A program made the position numbers and the translations under genes. The notes below the pieces were generated by a model. The model ran no database searches, had not been told where the DNA came from, and worked only from the letters and a program-made list of their open reading frames with translations. Below are positions 8,032-15,603 of a stretch of 28,291 nt of DNA, piece by piece (the stretch's first letter is position 1; every line of letters starts with the position of its first letter). This DNA comes from DATGFK01 sp040007395 (lineage in GTDB: Bacteria > Chloroflexota > Anaerolineae > Aggregatilineales > UBA2796): positions 1 to 28,291 of the forward strand of contig JBDTVG010000277.1 in NCBI GenBank assembly GCA_040007395.1, given 5' to 3'.

Positions 8032-10572
8032 GTGCCGAACAAAATGGAGCGTTTCACTCAACGCGCACGACGGGTACTAAGCCTGGCGCAAGAGGAAGCC
8101 GAACGGTTGCAGCACAGTTATATCGGAACCGAGCACCTTCTGCTTGGCCTGATGCGCGAAGAGGGCGGCGTTGCCGGACGCGTGTTGCGCGACCTCGGCT
8201 TGGATCAGCGCCGTGTCGAGGAACTCGTCGAACGGATGACTCGTGCTGGGCAGCGTACCCAGAATGCGCGGCTTGACCTTTCGCCGGGAACCAAAAAAGT
8301 GTTGGAACTGGCGGTAGATGAAGCCCGCCGGATGGGCCACCACTATATCGGAACCGAACACCTGCTCTTGGGTTTGGTTCGCCAGAGCGAAGGCATTGCC
8401 ATTGATGTACTCAAGCGGCTGAATGTTAGCCCTGAAGAAGTCCGCCGCCAAACGCGCCGCGTCCTTCAGGAAAGCCCCGTCCAGCCGAATCGTCCGCAAC
8501 CCGCCGATCCTAACAGAATTTCAAACCCCAATCCGAGTCCACGCGCCCAAAAGAATGTCAAAACGCCTTTAGTCGATCAACTGGCGACAGACCTAACCGC
8601 GATGGCGGAAGAGGGCAAACTCGATCCAGTTGTCGGGCGCGAGATGGAGATCGAGCGCGTTATCCAGATCCTCAGCCGCCGTACCAAGAATAATCCGGCG
8701 TTGATCGGTGAACCGGGTGTCGGTAAGACTGCTATTATCGAAGGCTTGGCTCAACGCATCATTAATCGCGAAACCCCCGAAACCCTGCTCGACAAGCGCG
8801 TATTGCAGCTTGACGTAGGCAGCCTTGTTGCCGGAACGATGTATCGTGGTCAGTTTGAGGAACGGCTCAAGCGGGTTATTGAGGAACTCAAGTCCTCGGA
8901 TAGCATCCTGTTTATCGACGAAGTTCATATGTTGGTCGGTGCAGGGTCGGCAGGCAGCAGCGTTGACGCAGCAAATATCCTGAAACCAGCCTTAGCACGT
9001 GGCGAACTCCAGTGCATCGGCGCGACGACCTTCGATGAATATCGTAAGCATATCGAAAGCGATGCAGCGTTAGCCCGTCGTTTCCAGCCGATCTTCGTGG
9101 ACGAACCGTCCATCGAAGAGACAATTGAAATTCTGCGGGGCATCAAGCAGCCCTACGAAGAGCATCACAAACTCGAAATTCTTGACGAAGCGATTGAAGC
9201 TGCCGCCAATCTCTCAGCCCGTTATGTGCCGGATCGCTTCCTGCCGGATAAAGCAATTGACCTGATCGACGAAGGCGCAAGCCGCGTTCGTATGTACAAA
9301 AGCCCAGAGGCTATTCGTGTGCGCCGTGCCGAGGCCGAACTCGCCGACATCACTGAGGAACTCGAAGAACTCAGCGGCGAGATGACCGCTGATCAGCGTC
9401 AGGAACTCAAGACCCGCGAGGGCGAATTGGGCGAACAACTTGCCACGCTCAAGGCCGGCTGGAATCCTGAAACCAACAAACCCCAGTTGACCGCCGAAGA
9501 CGTTGCCGAAGTCGTTTCGATGTGGACGGGTATCCCCGTGACCAGCATCAGCGGCGACGAATCCGAGCGGTTGCTGAAAATGGAAGAGCATTTGCACAAC
9601 CGGATCATCGGTCAGAACGAAGCGATTGAGGCCATTTCGAAGGCTGTCCGTCGCGCCCGTGCTGGGCTGAAAGATCCCAAGCGTCCAATTGGCTCGTTCA
9701 TTTTCCTCGGCCCGACGGGCGTTGGTAAATCAGAACTCACCAAAGCGCTGGCTGAATTCATGTTCGGCAGCGAAGATGCGCTGGTTCAACTGGACATGAG
9801 CGAATTCATGGAGCGGCATACGGTAGCCCGTTTGGTTGGTGCGCCTCCCGGATATGTGGGTTACGAGGACGCAGGCCAGCTTACCGAAGCACTGCGCCGT
9901 CGCCCGTACTCGATTGTCGTCTTTGACGAGATCGAAAAGGCTCACCCCGAAGCCTTTAATATGCTCTTGCAGATCATGGAAGAGGGGCATCTCTCCGATG
10001 CACGCGGGCGTAAGGTCGATTTCCGCAACGCGATCATTGTCATGACCAGCAATGTCGGCGCGGATACGATCAAGCGCAACGCCTCGCTAGGCTTTGCCAC
10101 CCCGCGTGACGAACAGGAAACCCTGTCGCAGGATTATGAGGATATGCGTAAGAAGGTGATGGAGCAACTGCGCCGTGCCTTCCGTCCCGAATTCCTCAAC
10201 CGCGTTAGCGCTACCATTGTCTTCCGTCCACTGACCCGCGAAGAACTGACCGAGATCGTGGATCTGGAACTCAACAAGGTGCGTGAGCGTCTTTCCGAAC
10301 ACGCTCTTGTACTGGAGATAACTGAAGCTGGCAAGATCTTGATTGGTGAGAAGGGCTACGACCCTGAATTCGGCGCACGTCCGCTGCGTCGCGTAATCAC
10401 CAATATGGTCGAAGATCGTCTATCGGATGGTATTCTTGCCGGGACGTTTAAGTTGGGCAGCACGGTTCATATCGATGCTGAGAACGGCGAACTGATCATG
10501 ACCACCATCGAAAGCGAAGACACTGCCGCCCCCGCTGCTGAAGCCGAAGCAGCCTCGCCAGAGGCGAGTTAA
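8032..10572 (+). CDS. clpC: ATP-dependent Clp protease ATP-binding subunit ClpC
   Basis: AAA+ unfoldase of 846 residues that feeds substrates to ClpP. The GTG at 8032 is preferred because GGAGGG (8019-8024) lies 7 nt upstream; an upstream in-frame GTG at 7999 and ATG at 8017 lack this. There are two Clp N repeats (FTQRARRVLSLAQEEAE and the second, each with HSYIGTEHLLLGL or HHYIGTEHLLLGLV). D1 has Walker A GEPGVGKT at 226 and Walker B ILFIDEVH. The middle domain is short, separating it from ClpB. D2 has Walker A GPTGVGKS at 560 and IVVFDEIEKA. The ClpP-docking loop LGF is at 686-688. The Ala/Glu-rich tail (last 20 residues) is probably disordered. It is monocistronic, ended by a strong terminator. 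No mcsA/mcsB/ctsR neighbours are seen. Confidence 0.97.
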   Translation: MPNKMERFTQRARRVLSLAQEEAERLQHSYIGTEHLLLGLMREEGGVAGRVLRDLGLDQRRVEELVERMTRAGQRTQNARLDLSPGTKKVLELAVDEARRMGHHYIGTEHLLLGLVRQSEGIAIDVLKRLNVSPEEVRRQTRRVLQESPVQPNRPQPADPNRISNPNPSPRAQKNVKTPLVDQLATDLTAMAEEGKLDPVVGREMEIERVIQILSRRTKNNPALIGEPGVGKTAIIEGLAQRIINRETPETLLDKRVLQLDVGSLVAGTMYRGQFEERLKRVIEELKSSDSILFIDEVHMLVGAGSAGSSVDAANILKPALARGELQCIGATTFDEYRKHIESDAALARRFQPIFVDEPSIEETIEILRGIKQPYEEHHKLEILDEAIEAAANLSARYVPDRFLPDKAIDLIDEGASRVRMYKSPEAIRVRRAEAELADITEELEELSGEMTADQRQELKTREGELGEQLATLKAGWNPETNKPQLTAEDVAEVVSMWTGIPVTSISGDESERLLKMEEHLHNRIIGQNEAIEAISKAVRRARAGLKDPKRPIGSFIFLGPTGVGKSELTKALAEFMFGSEDALVQLDMSEFMERHTVARLVGAPPGYVGYEDAGQLTEALRRRPYSIVVFDEIEKAHPEAFNMLLQIMEEGHLSDARGRKVDFRNAIIVMTSNVGADTIKRNASLGFATPRDEQETLSQDYEDMRKKVMEQLRRAFRPEFLNRVSATIVFRPLTREELTEIVDLELNKVRERLSEHALVLEITEAGKILIGEKGYDPEFGARPLRRVITNMVEDRLSDGILAGTFKLGSTVHIDAENGELIMTTIESEDTAAPAAEAEAASPEAS

Positions 10573-10605
10573 CGGGTTAGTCAGCTTCACGAAATACAAG
10601 GAATA

Positions 10606-10639
10606 AAAAAGAAGGTGACCTATGGGTCGCCTTCTTTTT
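10606..10639. terminator. Bidirectional rho-independent terminator
   Basis: Two 15-nt arms (10606-10620 and 10625-10639) pair with one mismatch around the loop TATG. The stem has a GC-rich tip (GGTGACC) and an A5/T5 base, so it ends in a T-run on both strands. It terminates clpC from the left and the VOC gene from the right. Confidence 0.93.
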
Positions 10640-10660
10640 GCGTTTATGGGGCGATGAAGG

Positions 10661-11076
10661 CTAGATCTTGTCCTGCGAGAGGACGAACACATTCCCATCG
10701 GGACCTTTGAAGACCGCTTCAATGATGCCATACGGCCTATCGGTTGGCGGCACAGTGAATTCAACGCCTTTGGCGGTTAGCTGCTCGTAGGTTCCTTGGC
10801 AATCGTCCGTTTTGAAAACTCCAGCACCCAGCTTGCCCGCTTCAACAAGTTTCGTCAAGACGCGCACGTCGTCTTCGTCCAAAGGGCCACCCGGCTTAAG
10901 TGCCGCTAGCTGACAATCGAGGTCAGGCTGATCTTTCAAGCCAACAGCTAGCCAGCGGTAGTCTCCCATCGTTACATCGGCACGCAGCTCGAAGCCGAGC
11001 TTTTCGGTAAAGAAACGTAGTGCCTCGTTCTGATCTTGACAAATATAGTGGTTGTTGACAATCGTTTGAGCATCAT
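10661..11076 (-). pseudogene. VOC/glyoxalase-family protein, one-base frameshift
   Basis: The longest uninterrupted piece starts at the internal ATG 10969 (102 residues), but the real start is the ATG at 11076, with AAGGAAG a few nt upstream. From there frame 1 reads MMLKRLSTTTIFVK. At about 11034-11037 the frame must shift by one base to continue as DQNEALRFFTEKLGFELRAD and then MGDYRWLAVG. Restoring one G (AAG GAT CAG in place of AAGATCAG) gives a 138-residue VOC protein with the usual beta-alpha-beta-beta-beta repeats, ending GPDGNVFVLSQDKI. VOC proteins of this size act as glyoxalase-like enzymes or bind small toxins. It is adjacent to an AraC regulator on the same strand, a common pairing. 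A sequencing error would equally explain the shift. Confidence 0.85.
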
Positions 11077-11172
11077 TTTAGCTTCCTTATCGCCTTAAGA
11101 TGCCCTCAGTATAAAACATTTGTGCTATAGATACTTCTCGAAAATTGCGGACTTTCAGCACTCGACACTTCG

Positions 11173-11595
11173 TCAATTGGTATCGTTGATGCCGTGCAAT
11201 ATGCAGCAGCATAATGGGATATAAGCATGATGGGTCTTAGAGCCAGCACTGCGGCTGAAGGATTTACGGTAGCTGCGTGGCGAGAGGCCAACTAGTTTAC
11301 GAAACAGTGTACTGAACGATCCGAGGCTCTCAAATCCAACCAAGCTACAAATCTCGGTGATCGATAGGTCGGTGGATCGTAATAGTTCTTTCGCTTTCTC
11401 AATCCGCCGCTGCATGAGATATTGGTGGGGTGTTTGCTTAAATACTGTACAAAACGCACGAATGAAATGATACGGCGAAAGTGCGGCTTGGCGACTCAAT
11501 CCTTCAATCGTGATTGGTGTGTTCAAGTGACCATCGATGAACTTGCGGGTAATCCATAGATTGTCATGGATGCTTGTGTGCAGGTTATTTTTCAT
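11173..11595 (-). CDS. AraC-family transcriptional regulator (DNA-binding domain only)
   Basis: 140 residues. It is nearly all the two-HTH AraC/XylS domain: HTH1 around 28-50 (TIEGLSRQAALSPYHFIRAF) and HTH2 around 78-100 (SITEICSLVGFESLGSFSTLF), closing with VGLSPRSYRK. There is no N-terminal sensor domain. The tail (111-140) is unusual, with three consecutive cysteines at 129-131 and two His at 122-123, so metal or redox sensing is possible but speculative. The ATG at 11595 is preceded by GGAGG at 7 nt. It lies upstream of the VOC gene (96-nt gap) and probably controls it. The region is more AT-rich than the flanking genes. Confidence 0.9.
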   Translation of the reverse strand: MKNNLHTSIHDNLWITRKFIDGHLNTPITIEGLSRQAALSPYHFIRAFCTVFKQTPHQYLMQRRIEKAKELLRSTDLSITEICSLVGFESLGSFSTLFRKLVGLSPRSYRKSFSRSAGSKTHHAYIPLCCCILHGINDTN

Positions 11596-11634
11596 GGCGT
11601 TTCCTCCATCGTCGTATCTCCCCTTTATTCTACT

Positions 11635-12180
11635 CTACGCCATATTAGGTGTCCCTGCATCAAATTGTTGATTTATGTCCTTGAATGCTTTTTCTTGAGC
11701 ATCCAAAAGGTCTGATAAAAATTGACGGGTTTGCGATGCCCATTGAACTATTTCGTGCCATTCATTTGGCCCAGCTTCCCACCATTCCAATACTAGCGAA
11801 TCGGAATCAGTCCAAGATTGAAGACAGAATGTGCTTCCATCAAGTCCCATAAGATGTTGAGAGACAAGACTAAAAGTAAATGGTCGGGAAATTTCTAATC
11901 TAGCAAATTCCTCTGGCTTTAGGTAGTGTTCTTGTACCTTGATATGTTTATTGGATGCAGTCTCTTCTGCCATATCCTTCAAATCATCATACGAATTACG
12001 GTGTGCATATTTAATGCCGATAACTTTCCTCACCATAGGGTGGACATAGTTTGGCTTTCTGTTATCAACAAAGATTGTCCATGATACTCCATCATCAAAG
12101 GACGGTACTTCCCAAAATCGAAGAATGGGGCGTTTACTTTTAACTATTACAAAGTGATCCATTGCGTATTCTTCCGCCAT
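11635..12180 (-). CDS. Hypothetical protein, unrecognised
   Basis: I do not recognise this 181-residue protein. It has no signal peptide and no membrane segment. It is rich in aromatic and acidic residues (WEVPSFDDGVSWTIFVDN; SLVLEWWEAGPNEWHEIVQW), which suggests a compact alpha/beta soluble protein. The second ATG at 12162 has GGAAG 8 nt upstream and may be the true start. Codon use is clearly more AT-rich than in neighbouring genes such as clpC and the liv genes, suggesting recent acquisition. It is 39 nt upstream of the AraC gene on the same strand and could be co-transcribed with it. Confidence 0.65.
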   Translation of the reverse strand: MAEEYAMDHFVIVKSKRPILRFWEVPSFDDGVSWTIFVDNRKPNYVHPMVRKVIGIKYAHRNSYDDLKDMAEETASNKHIKVQEHYLKPEEFARLEISRPFTFSLVSQHLMGLDGSTFCLQSWTDSDSLVLEWWEAGPNEWHEIVQWASQTRQFLSDLLDAQEKAFKDINQQFDAGTPNMA

Positions 12181-12241
12181 GTTCTATCGCTTTCGTCTTT
12201 TAAGTCAACCTTACTGTGAGCATCGGATAGGTTGAGCTTAA

Positions 12242-12298
12242 ACAGAAAACCCTGCGGAGGCAAACCCGCTTCGTGTGTCTGGGTGGGTGTCTTTCTGT
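12242..12298. other. Nested inverted repeat between divergent genes
   Basis: Outer arms ACAGAAA (12242-12248) and TTTCTGT (12292-12298) enclose ACCC/GGGT and GCGG/CCGC arms. A folded RNA of about 57 nt is possible on either strand. It could lie in the 5' leader of the gene at 12180 or upstream of the promoter at 12311. No known riboswitch class is recognised. Confidence 0.35.
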
Positions 12299-12310
12299 AA
12301 CTCCGTTAAA

Positions 12311-12339
12311 TTGGCGCTCATAGCTCGGCGTGCTATACT
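12311..12339 (+). promoter_or_regulatory. Sigma-70-type promoter of the zinc-ribbon gene
   Basis: TTGGCG (12311-12316), a 17-nt spacer and TATACT (12334-12339) preceded by TGC, an extended -10. This gives a leader of about 20 nt before the ATG at 12366. Confidence 0.7.
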
Positions 12340-12365
12340 CGCGGTTGCCGAGAGGAAACTTAACG

Positions 12366-12944
12366 ATGACTTTTGATCAATCAATTAGCCAATTTTTGCT
12401 ATATGGGACAATGGCCTTAGGCGCTGTCATTGCCTCGATATGGCTGGGAATCGTACTCTGGACGCTGCGCGATGTGCGGGCGCGATCTCGTGATGTGCTG
12501 GCACAGGGCGCGGCGACTCTGATGGTCGCCATCCTCAATGTGTTTGGCTTGGTGCTGTACCTGATGCTGCGTCCGCGTGAAACGCTGGCGGAAGCCTACG
12601 AACGATCACTTGAAGAAGAAGCGCTCTTGCAGGGCATCGAAGAAAAACCAGCCTGTCCCGGCTGTGGTCGCCCTTCGAATGCACTGTGGCAGCTTTGCCC
12701 GTATTGCCACACCCGACTCAAGAAGCCATGTGTCCACTGCGGTCAACTGCTGGATTTGCCTTGGAACCTGTGCCCGTACTGTGCTAGCCCACAGGCTGCC
12801 GTTTCTCAATCGGAAGCGGTACAGCAGGGTCGCTCCCGAAATCGACCTGACAATCGGCCTGATAGCAGGCGCGGCAAAGCGCAACCCGATTTCGAGTCGG
12901 TTGGGCAACCGCCGCTTGAATTTGTCGATGAGGATGATGTGTAA
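12366..12944 (+). CDS. Membrane protein with double zinc ribbon
   Basis: 192 residues from the ATG at 12366 with AGAGGA 9 nt upstream. Two TM helices (about 10-33 and 49-68) flank a short basic loop. They are followed by an acidic helix and two CxxC...CxxC zinc ribbons (C97/C100/C111/C114 and C122/C125/C136/C139), each of the double-zinc-ribbon (DZR) type. The tail (from about 143) is Arg/Asp/Gln-rich and probably disordered. The ribbons should lie in the cytoplasm if the basic loop follows the positive-inside rule. The function is not known for this architecture; scaffolding or protein binding at the membrane is a guess. It has its own promoter and is not in an evident operon. Confidence 0.85.
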   Translation: MTFDQSISQFLLYGTMALGAVIASIWLGIVLWTLRDVRARSRDVLAQGAATLMVAILNVFGLVLYLMLRPRETLAEAYERSLEEEALLQGIEEKPACPGCGRPSNALWQLCPYCHTRLKKPCVHCGQLLDLPWNLCPYCASPQAAVSQSEAVQQGRSRNRPDNRPDSRRGKAQPDFESVGQPPLEFVDEDDV

Positions 12945-12970
12945 CGTAGCGTCGGTAAGCCATTATCCTA

Positions 12971-13018
12971 TATCCCTCTCCGCGAACGGAGAAGAACGTT
13001 CAGAGATGCCCTCACCCG
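12971..13018. repeat. Degenerate fragment of the GC-rich repeat family
   Basis: It contains TCCCTCTCCGCGAACGGAGA, matching the first hairpin of the repeat at 22350, and ends with CCCTCACCC, the outer arm. The second hairpin is missing, so it is a decayed or partial copy. Confidence 0.5.
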
Positions 13019-13032
13019 ATTTATGAGATTCT

Positions 13033-13084
13033 TTGCTATTCGGAGAGAGGTTGCTATAATTTATTTATCGTTTAGTATGCTAAA
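13033..13084 (+). promoter_or_regulatory. marR-type gene promoter with overlapping operator
   Basis: TTGCTA (13033-13038), a 16-nt spacer and TATAAT (13055-13060) with an extended TG. The quasi-palindrome TTTAGTATGCTAAA lies at 13071-13084, just past the expected start of transcription and before the ATG at 13091. The same core TTAGTATGCTAA recurs in reverse orientation at 13551-13562 before the next gene. This fits an autoregulatory MarR operator. Confidence 0.72.
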
Positions 13085-13090
13085 TAAATT

Positions 13091-13522
13091 ATGTCCACTC
13101 ATTCGATCTATGACAGTAACGGCTATTTGCTCTCTCAAGTATGCAAACGCTATCGGACGCTCTCTGACCAACGGCTTGAGGAGATCGGCCTGTACAGAGG
13201 CCAAGAGTTGATCATCTGCGAATTGTGGCAGCAAGATGGGCTAACCCAGTCCGATCTGGTGGAGCGACTGATGGTGCAGCCTTCAACCCTGACAAACGCG
13301 CTGAACAGCATGGAAAAAGCAGGATTGGTACAGCGCCGCCCCGATGCTCAGGATCAACGTGTCTCGCGGGTGTATCTGATGCCCCTCGCCTACGAAACTT
13401 GGCCTCAGGTGAAAGAGGTGTGGGATGCGATTGATGCAGAGGCGTTCGGCAATCTCACGCTAGAGGAGCGGATCTTGCTGCGCCGCCTGCTGATGCAAGT
13501 CAACGAGAATCTTGCGCCCTAA
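13091..13522 (+). CDS. MarR-family transcriptional regulator
   Basis: 143 residues with the winged helix-turn-helix fold of MarR. Helical N-terminus (LSQVCKRYRTLSDQRLEEIG), LTQSDLVERLMVQPSTLTNAL as HTH, MEKAGLVQRRPDAQDQRVSRVYL as the wing with the usual DxRxxR pattern, and a C-terminal dimerisation helix (LTLEERILLRRLLMQVNENL). It binds DNA as a dimer, usually as a repressor released by small ligands. The promoter and a matching operator lie directly upstream, and the same motif precedes the PPOX-type gene 75 nt downstream, its likely target. The leader is short and without a strong ribosome site. Confidence 0.93.
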   Translation: MSTHSIYDSNGYLLSQVCKRYRTLSDQRLEEIGLYRGQELIICELWQQDGLTQSDLVERLMVQPSTLTNALNSMEKAGLVQRRPDAQDQRVSRVYLMPLAYETWPQVKEVWDAIDAEAFGNLTLEERILLRRLLMQVNENLAP

Positions 13523-13548
13523 GATGCATCGTTTTCGTATGAACAATT

Positions 13549-13563
13549 GTTTAGCATACTAAC
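13549..13563 (+). promoter_or_regulatory. Second copy of the MarR operator-like motif
   Basis: GTTTAGCATACTAAC is the reverse complement of the motif before the marR-type gene (12 of 12 core bases, TTAGCATACTAA). It lies 35 nt before the start of the PPOX-fold gene, between it and the MarR stop. Confidence 0.68.
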
Positions 13564-13597
13564 TTGTTTTGTTTATCTGGAAAGGATCGCAGTCGTC

Positions 13598-14023
13598 ATG
13601 AGCAACTTTACCCCCAAAGAAATTGAATATCTGAACAGCCAGCGGCTCGGACGGTTAGCTACTGTCAACCCCGCTGGTAATCCACAGATCGCGCCCGTCT
13701 CATTCCGCTATAACGCTGAACTGGACACTATCGAAATTCCGGGGCGATTTATGACCCAGAGCAAGAAGTTCAAAAATATTCTAAAGAACCCCCATGTATC
13801 CTTCGTAGTCGATGATGTTGTACTTTCACCGTGGCAGGCACGCGGAGTAGAAATTCGCGGGACAGCCGAAGCTGTACCGATGGGAGCCAACGCGCTCTTT
13901 AGCATCAACTATCCGATTGATGACACCTATATTCGCATCAGCGCTGATCAGATTATCGGATGGGGGCTGGAAGGCGAAGGCGCTGACCGGACGAATCGCA
14001 AGATCGAAAAGAAGCCAGCTTAA
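13598..14023 (+). CDS. PPOX-class (pyridoxamine oxidase-like fold) F420/flavin-dependent protein
   Basis: 141 residues from the ATG at 13598; an upstream in-frame ATG at 13547 would run through the operator and is unlikely. The split-barrel flavin-binding fold is shown by LNSQRLGRLATVNPAGNPQIAPVSF, KKFKNILKNPHVSFVVDD and VEIRGTAEAV. The C-terminal TNRKIEKK is similar to the Rv2074-type F420-binding group, which reduces substrates such as biliverdin. The cofactor (F420, FMN or other) cannot be settled from sequence alone. It is under a motif shared with the MarR gene upstream. Its stop codon and that of convergent livF share the bases TTAA (14020-14023). Confidence 0.85.
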   Translation: MSNFTPKEIEYLNSQRLGRLATVNPAGNPQIAPVSFRYNAELDTIEIPGRFMTQSKKFKNILKNPHVSFVVDDVVLSPWQARGVEIRGTAEAVPMGANALFSINYPIDDTYIRISADQIIGWGLEGEGADRTNRKIEKKPA

Positions 14024-14778
14024 CTGCCCAGATACGCCTGCCGCACCCGATCATCGACCAATAGATCCGCGCCCTTGCCCGTAAACTTGATCTCGCCCGC
14101 TTCCAGCACATAGCCGCGATCTGCGCTTTGCAGGGCAAGGCGGGCGTTCTGTTCCACCAGCAAAATCGTTACGCCTGCCGCGTGCAGTTCGCTCACAATC
14201 GAGAAGATTTCGCGCACCAGCAGCGGAGCCAAACCGAGGCTTGGCTCATCCAGCAGCAGCAGTTTGGGCTTGCTCATCAAGGCACGGGCGATAGCTAACA
14301 TCTGCTGTTCGCCGCCGCTGAGCGTCCCGGCAAGCTGTTTGCGGCGTTCCGCTAGTCGCGGGAATGTCTTGAACTGGCGCTCAATATCGGTTTTGATCTG
14401 GGCGCTGTCCGAACGGGTATAAGCGCCCAATGTCAGGTTATCCTGCACGCTCAGCCGAGTCAACATGCGCCGCCCTTCGGGACTTTGCGCGATACCGAGG
14501 CGTACCACTTGATCGGGGCGCAGTCGGGTAATATCGCGCCCCTCGAAAGTAATCGTTCCGCTGCGTGGCGTGATTATCCGTGAGATTGTGCGAAGGGTCG
14601 TTGTTTTGCCCGCGCCGTTCGCCCCGATGAGCGTGACCACTTCGCCGGGATAGATAACGATATTTACCTCTAGCAGCGCTTGAATACCGCCATAGTTCAC
14701 GTTGAGATTCTTGATCTCAAGCAGCGGTTGGGCGGTGACGGGCGCTGGCATAGCGGCGGTATTGACAGGTGCGATCAT
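14020..14778 (-). CDS. livF: Branched-chain amino acid ABC transporter ATP-binding protein LivF
   Basis: 252 residues, the second ATPase of a Liv-type importer. Walker A GANGAGKTT, signature LSGGEQQMLAIARAL, Walker B LLLLDEPSLGLAP, and the H-loop region replaced by VEQN as is usual in LivF. It energises the LivH-LivM channel. It is the last gene of the operon, and its ATG overlaps the livG stop by 1 nt (TAATG), so the two are translationally coupled. The first 15 residues (MIAPVNTAAMPAPVT) are a disordered extension. Transcription ends convergently with the PPOX gene and no terminator is visible in between. Confidence 0.95.
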   Translation of the reverse strand: MIAPVNTAAMPAPVTAQPLLEIKNLNVNYGGIQALLEVNIVIYPGEVVTLIGANGAGKTTTLRTISRIITPRSGTITFEGRDITRLRPDQVVRLGIAQSPEGRRMLTRLSVQDNLTLGAYTRSDSAQIKTDIERQFKTFPRLAERRKQLAGTLSGGEQQMLAIARALMSKPKLLLLDEPSLGLAPLLVREIFSIVSELHAAGVTILLVEQNARLALQSADRGYVLEAGEIKFTGKGADLLVDDRVRQAYLGS

Positions 14779-15587
14779 TATTCATCTCCGAGGTAGGCTT
14801 CGATGACTGCCGGATCTTTTTGCACATGCGCTGGATCGCCTAACGCGATCAGTTCGCCAAAGTGCAGCACTGCGATCCGGTCACACAGCCCCATGACTAG
14901 CGGCACATGGTGTTCGATCAGCAGCACCGTCAAACTAAATTGTTCATGGATGCTGCGAATAAAGGCACTGAGCGATTGCTTCTCGTTGGTGTTCATTCCG
15001 GCGGCGGGTTCGTCCAGCAGCAGCAGCGATGGCTCTAACGCCAGCGCACGGGCGATCTCAAGGCGGCGTTGGTCGCCGTAGGCAAAGTTACGCGCTTGTA
15101 CCTCGGCACGATCCGCTAACCCAACGAGATCCAACAGTTCCAGCGCTTTGCTGCGGGTACGGATTTCTTCCGCAGGCGCGGGGGGCAATCCAAATACCCC
15201 GGTGAATATGCCGCTTTTGGTGTGGATGTGCCGTGCGATCATCACGTTTTGCAGCGCCGAAAGATTGCCGAACAGTCGGATATTCTGGAAAGTTCGCGCA
15301 ATCCCTCTGGCGGCGATGCGGTGCGGTCTAAGTCCTGTAATATCTTTGCCATTATGCAGCAAGCGCCCACTCGACGGCGGAGTCAGTCCCGTAATGATAT
15401 TGAACAGCGTCGTCTTACCAGCACCATTTGGCCCGATCAGGCCGAAGATTTCGCGGCTATTGACGCTGAATGATACATTGTTCACCGCGACCAGTCCGCC
15501 AAAATTGCGGCTGATATTGCGAACTTCCAGTACGCTGTATGTACTCAGTATCGGTGTTGTGGTGGGGGGAGTAAGCACTTGCTGCAT
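14778..15587 (-). CDS. livG: Branched-chain amino acid ABC transporter ATP-binding protein LivG
   Basis: 269 residues. Walker A GPNGAGKTT, a LivG-type signature FAYGDQRRLEIARAL in place of LSGGQ, Walker B LLLLDEPAAGMN, H-loop IEHH. It partners LivF as the heterodimeric ATPase. The ATG at 15587 has AAAGGA 6 nt upstream. It is 16 nt downstream of livM. The N-terminus (MQQVLTPPTTTPIL) is a low-complexity extension. Confidence 0.95.
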   Translation of the reverse strand: MQQVLTPPTTTPILSTYSVLEVRNISRNFGGLVAVNNVSFSVNSREIFGLIGPNGAGKTTLFNIITGLTPPSSGRLLHNGKDITGLRPHRIAARGIARTFQNIRLFGNLSALQNVMIARHIHTKSGIFTGVFGLPPAPAEEIRTRSKALELLDLVGLADRAEVQARNFAYGDQRRLEIARALALEPSLLLLDEPAAGMNTNEKQSLSAFIRSIHEQFSLTVLLIEHHVPLVMGLCDRIAVLHFGELIALGDPAHVQKDPAVIEAYLGDE

Positions 15588-15603
15588 AAAGTGTCCTTTG
15601 GGT

